A DNA stretch of 64,000 nucleotides from contig NW_022985188.1 in NCBI RefSeq assembly GCF_010093535.1, forward strand, positions 154,141 through 218,140, read 5' to 3'. The notes beneath the pieces are model-generated. The model made no database searches. It was not told the DNA's origin and was given only the letters and a program-made list of their open reading frames with translations. The stretch comes from Lindgomyces ingoldianus. Lineage: Eukaryota > Ascomycota > Dothideomycetes > Pleosporales > Lindgomycetaceae. Position 1 is the first letter of the stretch. The number at the start of each line of letters is the position of its first letter. The position numbers were made by a program, and so were the translations under genes. Shown here piece by piece: positions 57,229 to 64,000 of this stretch.

Positions 57229-60200
57229 TCAGACCTTAAGTAATCTCTGCGCCTCCTTCGTACCCAGTCCAAAGACATTGATCAGATAATCGAGCCTGTG
57301 CTTCATGCATTAGCTTCCGTGCGCTTACCCCAAACCAGCTCAGATCAGATGCATTGAGATCAGACCAGATCTTGACACACACCCCACGATCCGGGATTCG
57401 GGTGTGTGGGATGGAGTGAGGCGGGGGTGGGGTTGCGACTTACTTGATATCCATAGCAATCCTCCGCTTCACCTTCTCAAACTCCTCTTCACACTTCTCC
57501 CTTGCTATGATCTGCCTTTTCGTACTTATCGTCTTAACTCTGATCTTAAACCGTCCACTCACAGGCCTGTGATCCGAAACTCGAACAGCGTCGTGTCGAC
57601 GGTAGTCAACTTGTTTGATCCTACCTAGACCGCGGTATAAAAGTCGATCGCACCACGCCGGCGACCGCTTCTTGTCGCTCGTGTCGTAGTTATCGGTTCC
57701 GACGTCGTATTTGTACGTCGGTGCGAAGTTGATTGAAGCTTCATTGAAGGCGCGGAGTCTGAATCCGGGGTTGCGTTTTCGAGAGAGGAGGAGCTGGTCG
57801 CGATCGAGGAGTTTTGCTAGGTTACCTTGTTTTACTGCATCGATGACGGTATTGCGAGGCATGGCATCAATGCGGTAGTTTAGGTCGCCGTTTAAGATGC
57901 ATATTTCATGGTCGAGGATCATTGACCCATCGCCACCTCCAACGAAGAAGTCGGCGCGGTCAGATGGAGAGCGGTTGCGAGGTAAAGCTTCCGCCTCCAT
58001 GATGGCAGCGATATCGTTGTTACGATGAACTGTCTGGGTTTGGCCTGCTGCTAGATGGCAGTTAATGAAGCAGATGGAGGAGTCGTCGAGGAAAAACCGG
58101 ACGATAAGAGCGCCTTTATTGCCGTGCAGACCGCCCATCCCAAGCTTGACTTGGGCGGCGCATACGTCTCGAACCTTTAGGTGTTCGGAGGTCTTGATGA
58201 AGATACAGGTGAATAGTCCGACTAGATTTGCGGTGTGTAGGAGGGTGTAGTTCTCTTTGGGAATGCGTTCCTCGAGAGACCGGACAAGGTAGTCTCTCCA
58301 TGCTCGATACTGGTGGCTCATGTGCTCGTGGTCTGTCGCATCCTTCTTTTTAGCTTTCTTAAAGAAGCTCCCTATGGCTCGTTAGCTTGGCTGGAACTCT
58401 AGTAGCTCTGCTAACATACTGGCTGTGACTTTCTTGTCTTCTAGGTCCACCAACTCCTGGAACCCAAAGACAAGAACATCCGCCGGATCTTGAGGTTGCA
58501 GAAGATCTCGGAAGAAGTTGCGATTTTGTTCATCCTTCTGTAGACTGGTCGGTTTTGATGCACCTGCATTCCATGTCATAACGACGGCGGAAATTTCTCG
58601 GAAATCGCAATAGTCTGCATCGTGTTCCTGCATTTGGGATTCTAAGACTGTAAGTTAAATGCACGGCAAAGACGAATGAAGCAAACGTACCTAGCCAATC
58701 ATCTCTTAACATCCCGTCCCAAATGCGTAACGTATTGTCCATGCCTAGCGATGCCACCTGCAACCGATCCAGTTTCCAGATGCTCGTCCGGTCGACATTG
58801 ATTCCGGCGATCGCACTCTCATGCGCCCGCCAGTCTTTCATTACCTTCCACGGCGTGCTGCTTGTGTCATATACATAGATCATCCCCGTTATATAGCCTG
58901 CCCAGAGATGGTCTCCAACACCGACCAGTGAGCTGATCTTGTATAAACTGACGTTGACAACGCCTAAGCAGTTGAATCCCTTCTTAGCATAGATAGAGAC
59001 CTTCCCATCAATGTGTCCAAAGTAAATTCTATCGGGCTGACTGCTGATTATTGCTCCAGAGGTGACTTCACCAACGTTTAATTGTGATAGAGCGCCTTGA
59101 GTTCCTTGTTGGAAGAAGCTGTTGTCCCCAGTGCGCTGGAAGACTCGAATCTCCTTCCCAAATGCCATCCATAGCTGCGTACCCGATATTATGGAGAATG
59201 TATGGCCCTTAGGAACGCGGAATGTATTTGGTGTTTGCGAAAGAGTCGGCGATCCTGTTTCATCGGGAGACCATATGTGGATCTTCCCTTCATCGTCTAA
59301 TGACCACATCTCAGACGCATATCGATATATCTTGATGATAGAACATCGGGGATGTGCATTTGTTTTCGTGTACGCCACGCTTTGTGTTGGTATGTCGATC
59401 TCGTGCATTTCACCGATGTTCGTACCAAGCCATAACCGCTTGCCCTCGTCTTCGACATCTTTTGCCGGCCTAAAAGCTACCGATGTAGCTTTGGTGGTGT
59501 CTCCATGACTTAAACTCATCAGCAATTCGCCGTTCAGAAGACTCCATACTCGCGTCACATAGCCAGTTGTACATATGTACTCTCCACATATCGCAAACAG
59601 TTTCGTCTCGTATTTTGTTGGAATTTCGCGGGCCCCATCCTTAAAAATCGGCGGTCTGCGATTCGCCTGGGACGAATCTGGATAGTCGGCAAGAGCTGGC
59701 CCTGGTTTATCCACAAGAGTCTCCTCATCGGAGTCATAACTATAGGGGGTGGAGAGTTGTGCAGGCGTGGGTCTTTTCATCTCGCCAGAATTGCGAGGAG
59801 GAGGTGGCTTCGGAGGCTGTAGGGTCTGTTGAGTGGGTTGAAGGGTGGATACACTGGTACCTGCGAACGTCTGAGTTCGTTTGGGAGGTGGCATGAACTT
59901 GCTGTTGGTATCCGGGCCAAGTGCAGTGGGTCGGAAGGTGTCCATGGATCGTCGTACAGGTGGTTCGGGAGGTACAGGCCTTGAAATTACCATACTCTTA
60001 CGAAGACTGACATTGTCCCGCCGCGGAGGTAGGCCAGGGCGATCTTCGGGCAGGTCCCCTACCGGCTGCGTGTGGACCGGCAGAGACTTCTTCAGAGGTT
60101 GGGTTCCTATGGCGCGGGCATCTGTAGGGGGGAGTTTTTCAGCTATGGAATGGTGCTTAGGGGGGGGAGGGAAGTAACCGTCCCGACTTGAACCATTGAA

Positions 60201-61143
60201 CTTCGGCTTTGAGTGCTCTGGAATGCCTGGCGGGGATGACTCTCCTTTGATGCTGCTATCACTGCTGCTTGGTGGAGTGCTGAAAGGCGAAACTCTCTCA
60301 TCCAGCCCATCTGTGGTAGAGTCCGGGGCTAGTGTTGACCGTGTTCCGGACTCAACAGCCGGATATTTGCCTAATATCTTAGGTTTGCCAGCACGGTTTA
60401 TAGGCGGAGGAGCTGAGGGGGTAGAATTCACTGGCAGTGACCTGGGACTAAGCTCACGGTCCAAGGCGCTGCTTTTGCGGGGTTCGGCAGGCGTGGCAGC
60501 CACAGCATTAGGGGGCAGAAATGGGATTTGTTTTGACTCGATTGCAGGAGTAGCATTCCGACTGGGGATCTTAAAAGTCTTCGCTCCATTGGACTGCGGC
60601 GACGCTCCGTGTCCGGCGGGATCCAGGGCCGTATGAGAGAAAGTCCGGGAAGGAGTGGGGGAGTGGATGTGCGATTCAGAATGCTTAGGCGGAGATCGCG
60701 GAGACTGCACCATGACCTTTGGGGGCGATCTGCTGGTGGGCGACCTCGGGGGAGAGAGGGCCACCATTGAAGTAGGTCGTGATCGTGGGTTGCTCCACGG
60801 GGTGCGGAGGGTTCTTCCCCGCGGGGTTGCCAGACCAGCCCCGCTGAAGTCTGCATTCTGAGGTGTTGAGGCCCGTGACCCATTCTCCCTTGGGATGTCA
60901 AGCGACGTCCTCCCCTCCGTCCTCCGGTGGTCCTCGGGCATGGTGAGGCGGTCAGCGGCGCACGGCGAGGCCTGTCTTGGAGAAGCTGCGACGGGGGATT
61001 TGTTTGCGTTTAGCATATTCTCGAAATGGCTCCGGAGAGAGGAGACGGGCTTCTATGTCTTCTGTGAGAATTCATATTTGTAGGGGGAACTGGCCACTCA
61101 CGATCGAGGAGCCATCGGTGCTCTCCTCGGTGGGGCGGTCCAT
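57229..61143 (-). CDS. WD40-containing inositol-polyphosphate 5-phosphatase
   Basis: Predicted 1208-aa enzyme removing the 5-phosphate of inositol phosphates or phosphoinositides. Five exons: 61102-61143, 58691-61052, 58420-58647, 57444-58371 and 57229-57295; introns of 49, 43, 48 and 148 bp, each phase-checked. The N-terminal third is Pro/Ser-rich and disordered (repeated PPRSP/SPPK). About residues 490-800 form beta-propeller (WD40-like) repeats ending LGMDNTLRIWDGMLRDDWL. The IPPc domain follows: ISAVVMTWNAGA, FGFQELVDL, GLHGNKGALIVRF, ILNGDLNYRID, PAWCDRLLYRG and SDHRPVSGRF, so all catalytic motifs are kept. The last exon adds LDYLINVFGLGTKEAQRLLK; without it the frame ends in a TAA inside a GTAAGT donor. 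The first exon codes for only 14 residues. Confidence 0.93.
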
Positions 61144-61843
61144 GTTGGAAGCCTCCTCGTCAACCAACTCCAGGCTCGAGTTTATATATGCTCACCGACC
61201 GGCCAGAAGCAAGCACCATTGAGGCCAGCGCAGAAGTGTGAAAGAATGACGGGTATCTTGGGCCACGAAGAGGACATGTAGCGCGGGGGGTCCGCGGCGG
61301 TGAAGATGCAGCGAATGTCCGAGGAAGAATAGCAGTGAAAGATGCGCCACGCCTGTCCAGACAGCAAAGCGACCGTGAAGAGCGTTGTGAAGGCGTGCGA
61401 TATGTTAAGAATGCTTGACAGGACTGGATACCGGATTCGGCGGGGAATGTCTATTAGCAGCCGAGCAGGAGTGTTTCAGCGCGTGGTGGTCCGGGGGGAG
61501 CACCTGCCACAGTCCAGGAGGGTCGAAGGTCGCACCGAGGGCAGGGAGGGAGTGTTGCGACGACGAGGGAGGGCAAAGGCCAGCTGGAGACTAAAGAATG
61601 GGCGCAGGCGGGAGTTCCAGCGAGGCCTGGATATGGGGCTGACGTCCGCATTCACATTATGACCACGCTCGGCCTTGGCTTGACCCATCCCGCCGCTGCA
61701 ACAACCCACCCACTCCTTGCAGGACCCTGTCCGCAATAACACCAGCCAAGCCGCAGACGCAGGCACGCCAGGCACACGCGCTGTTTGTTAAAACTACTGC
61801 AGTCAGCGCTGCAATCCCCCCAAGCAATCATATTCGCGACAGC
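61144..61843. promoter_or_regulatory. Divergent promoter region, phosphatase and CHY gene
   Basis: A 700-bp spacer between divergent starts. Open frames here (61342-61662 and antisense partners) are GC-rich chance frames. No specific site could be assigned. Confidence 0.5.
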
Positions 61844-62387
61844 ATGTGGTGAGTGCGAGAGGAGTGCGAGAAGGAGTGCGAGACCCCGCGAAGACCTCCG
61901 CGCTGATGCTCCGCAGTAAACACATCCTCAACGCCCAGGTCGCTATCCGCTCGCCGTGCTGTAAGCAGATATAGAAACACCCTTCTTCAGAATTTGGCTC
62001 ACTGTCTGCCAAGGCAAAAAATGGTTTGACTGCGCAGAATGCCACCAGGAATCCGCCGACCATCCCCTGCTGCAGAGCTTTGATATGACCTTCGCCTGCA
62101 AAAAGTGCAAAAAGTGCTTCCGGAAAGATACGCGCGAGTTTGAGGAGAGGTGCGCCATCATGCCCAACATATCTTCATCAGCTGCATATTGACAATTGGT
62201 AAGCGACGAGTACTGCCCGCATTGCGATAACCACTTTGTCCTCGAGGCGAAAACGCCAAAGGCCTCGCTGCAGGTCGAGGGAGAGGATGTCCGGGTAGAT
62301 TCAAGGATGCTCAAGGACGACCGGATTAAAGGTGAGGAGTTAAGGACAATATTTAATGTCAAGGACGCGGCGGACCGCTTGGGATGA
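61844..62387 (+). CDS. CHY-type zinc-finger protein, Hot13-like
   Basis: Predicted 122-aa protein in four coding exons: 61844-61848 (ATGTG only), 61917-61960, 62014-62149 and 62204-62387; introns of 68, 53 and 54 bp. Splicing gives MCKHILNAQVAIRSPCCKKW, FDCAECHQESADHPLL, FACKKCKKCFRKD and DEYCPHCDNHFVLEAKT, the cysteine/histidine spacing of the CHY zinc finger. Yeast Hot13 works in the mitochondrial intermembrane space, keeping Mia40 free of zinc; a similar role is inferred here. The ending DSRMLKDDR...AADRLG fits fungal homologues. Each unspliced frame shows only part of the protein. Convergent with the proteasome gene. Confidence 0.88.
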
Positions 62388-62627
62388 CGTTACCAAACCC
62401 ACGAGAGTGTATCACATTAATAGACTTGGCGGCGAGAAAGACCTGCGAAACAAGGGCTGCGCTCCAGAATCAGATCCGACTACACTTTTAGAACCAGGCC
62501 CGGGAGTGCGCCAGATATGCAGTATATTGACTGGCCAGTACGTCTGGTATTGTACAGATCCCAAGAGGTCTACATCACCTGGACGCCGATGCTACTCATG
62601 TGCCTTCCCATCCCCGAACACCGCCCT

Positions 62628-63595
62628 CTATGACCCAGATGCCTCGCCAGATGGCCGCGTGAGAATTGCGGCAGTGCCAGTGCCGGGGGTGCGCCCTGGC
62701 CTCCTGCTTGCAGCCTCCTCCTGCTTCTCCGTGTTGATGCTCTCCACGTACTTCTCAATGTCCTCCACGGGCAGCATTTCCAGGGTCTTGCCCGGGGCCA
62801 TGACCGCGATCTCTATGTTTTTAGCACCAGTCTGCACAACCTCCAGCAGTGACTTGACGGTGAGTTTGATGGTCTCCTCTCGGTCCATATCACTCTTGTG
62901 GTTTCGCTCGAGGAACTCGCGGACCGTCTTACTGGATCTGCCGATGGCATTTGCTTTCCTGTATCAATATTAAATCATGTCCATAGCACGTAGTTACATG
63001 AGCGCTCACCATGCAGAATAGATACCAGAGGGTTCGGTTTGGTACAGGCGAGGGGTCTCATCATTGGGGTCGAAGCCAACAATCAGAGTGCTGATTCCGA
63101 ACGGCCGCACACCACCACTCTGCGTATATCGCTGCTGCACACCGGCCACATATTTTGTGATGTATTCTATCGAAACGGGGTCCTCGACGGTCAGACGATG
63201 CGACTGGGCTTCTAAGCGGGCCTTGTCAACCAGAATGCGGGCATCAGCGTTCAGGCCAGCGAAGGCAAGGGCGACATGGGTATCGACGAGGCAGATTTTC
63301 GACGGCGTGATTCGGGTATCCTGGAGCTTCATTGCAGATCGCTTTTCGCATCCGAGCACGACAATATCGTGGCCCTTCACGCCGACAGCGCAGGTACCTG
63401 GCACAGGTCAGCACCTTTGAATCTCGACCGAGAGAGTTGTCAGCATACCTCGCTTCACGGCCTCCAGGGCATACTCGACCTGGAAAACGTGTCCATCGGG
63501 ACTGAAGACTGTCGTAAATTAAGCATTAGCTTGCGTTGGAGAGGCTAGAGATTGTTGCTTGTACCTGACAGAGCTCGATCGTATCCCGAGGCCAT
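62628..63595 (-). CDS. PRE6: 20S proteasome subunit alpha type 4
   Basis: Predicted 269-aa alpha-ring subunit of the 20S core. Four exons: 63565-63595, 63449-63508, 63010-63397 and 62628-62958; introns of 56, 51 and 51 bp, all phase-consistent. The N-terminal alpha signature is intact after splicing ([20 protein letters not shown]), followed by [49 protein letters not shown] and [20 protein letters not shown]. The last two are the stretch typical of alpha4/PSMA7-Pre6. The C terminus is extended and ends [16 protein letters not shown]...ASGS, as in filamentous fungi. Alpha subunits are not proteolytic but gate entry. The assignment to alpha4 rather than another alpha subunit rests on the overall pattern. 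Confidence 0.93.
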
Positions 63596-63867
63596 AGCGA
63601 AAAGCGAGAATTGAGGAGTTCTGGGGACCAAAGAGGAGCTGCTATATAGGATAGAGGGCGGAGAAGAGACGGCGCGGTAATGTGGGTGGAAAATGGTAGG
63701 CAAAGCTGGCGGTCGGAGCTGTTGGAGCTTCCGCGTCGTTGGTGAGCCTGGAATGCCAAGCTAACTGGGCCTGTGCCATCCCAGTCGCTGATGACTAAGA
63801 TTTTGACATTTATCGTGAATGTCGACTTCGAAATTCGCTACCCCACTATCGCATTTGCCTTGTGTCA

Positions 63868-64000
63868 ATGGCGACTTCATTTAGGTTCGCGGCCTCACTG
63901 CGGCGAGCATCACAATCGCCTCGGCCTGCACCTTGTCTTTCACGCTTTAGATCGACAGTCCAAGTACGATGGACCGGAAGTACATCGGCGACTTCTGAAC
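63868..64000 (+). CDS. 5' end of a probable mitochondrial protein (cut by window edge)
   Basis: Begins MATSFRFAASLRRASQSPRP and continues Arg/Ser-rich without acidic residues for about 40 codons (APCLSRFRSTVQVRW), a typical mitochondrial presequence. The mature part lies outside the window, so the family cannot be named. It is divergent from the proteasome gene across a 272-bp spacer, which may be a shared promoter. Confidence 0.6.
   Translation, partial: MATSFRFAASLRRASQSPRPAPCLSRFRSTVQVRWTGSTSATSE

Noticed and set aside
60196..60636. 146-codon plus-strand frame and neighbours at 59881-60177
   Set aside because: Antisense shadows of the Pro/Ser-rich N terminus of the 5-phosphatase, whose minus-strand frame is continuous and phase-consistent.

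Overview
The window is genomic DNA of a filamentous ascomycete (Pezizomycotina). Evidence: short 43-154 bp GT-AG introns, fungal families (GH10 xylanase, Zn2Cys6 regulator, DUF2293, GMC oxidoreductase, CHY zinc-finger protein, Pre6-type proteasome subunit), and a two-speed base composition. GC-normal gene islands alternate with very AT-rich blocks in which transposons have been ruined by C-to-T/G-to-A transitions, as in repeat-induced point mutation (RIP). I cannot name the species.

Layout. 1-13.0 kb is a RIP-degraded transposon block. It holds a small LTR element with a perfect 5-bp target duplication (767-2811), a decayed Helitron whose Rep and Pif1-helicase motifs can still be read (about 3.3-12.3 kb), a possible deletion derivative of it at 1-290, and two nested LTRs (12436-13021). 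13.8-19.5 kb is a mixed island: a glutathione S-transferase divergent from a Zn2Cys6 regulator, then wrecks of an NmrA-like gene, a TPR fragment and a protein kinase. 19.7-21.4 kb is AT-rich. 21.8-22.9 kb carries one intact secreted GH10 xylanase between two AT-rich blocks. 24.3-36.1 kb is a second transposon block with a complete but dead Ty1/copia element (25743-34226, 280-bp LTRs, target duplication GTTAT), two copies of a long-inverted-repeat foldback element, a solo LTR (target duplication CTTAA) and a second LTR family.

36.2-54 kb is a gene-sparse island: TPR and NACHT relics, a hypothetical protein, a small membrane protein divergent from a DUF2293 protein, an isoflavone-reductase-like enzyme, a secreted M6-type metallopeptidase, a GMC oxidoreductase and a peroxisome-targeted 4-coumarate-CoA-ligase-like enzyme. 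54-64 kb is dense and looks conserved: a hypothetical protein, a GFA-family protein, a large WD40 plus inositol-polyphosphate 5-phosphatase protein, a CHY zinc-finger protein with a 5-nt first coding exon, the 20S proteasome alpha-4 subunit and the start of a probable mitochondrial protein.

The most informative material is the transposon archaeology: four insertions with exact 5-bp duplications and several nestings give a relative insertion order, the helicase Walker A box has decayed only by G-to-A changes, and TCA/TGA trinucleotides look strongly depleted in the AT-rich blocks. Three separate loci hold broken pieces of NLR-type immune or incompatibility genes. I found no convincing new multi-gene system. 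The intact enzyme genes at 41-51 kb could share aromatic or alcohol metabolism, but no backbone synthase is present. All exon joins were worked out by hand from splice signals and reading-frame continuity and have not been checked against transcripts.
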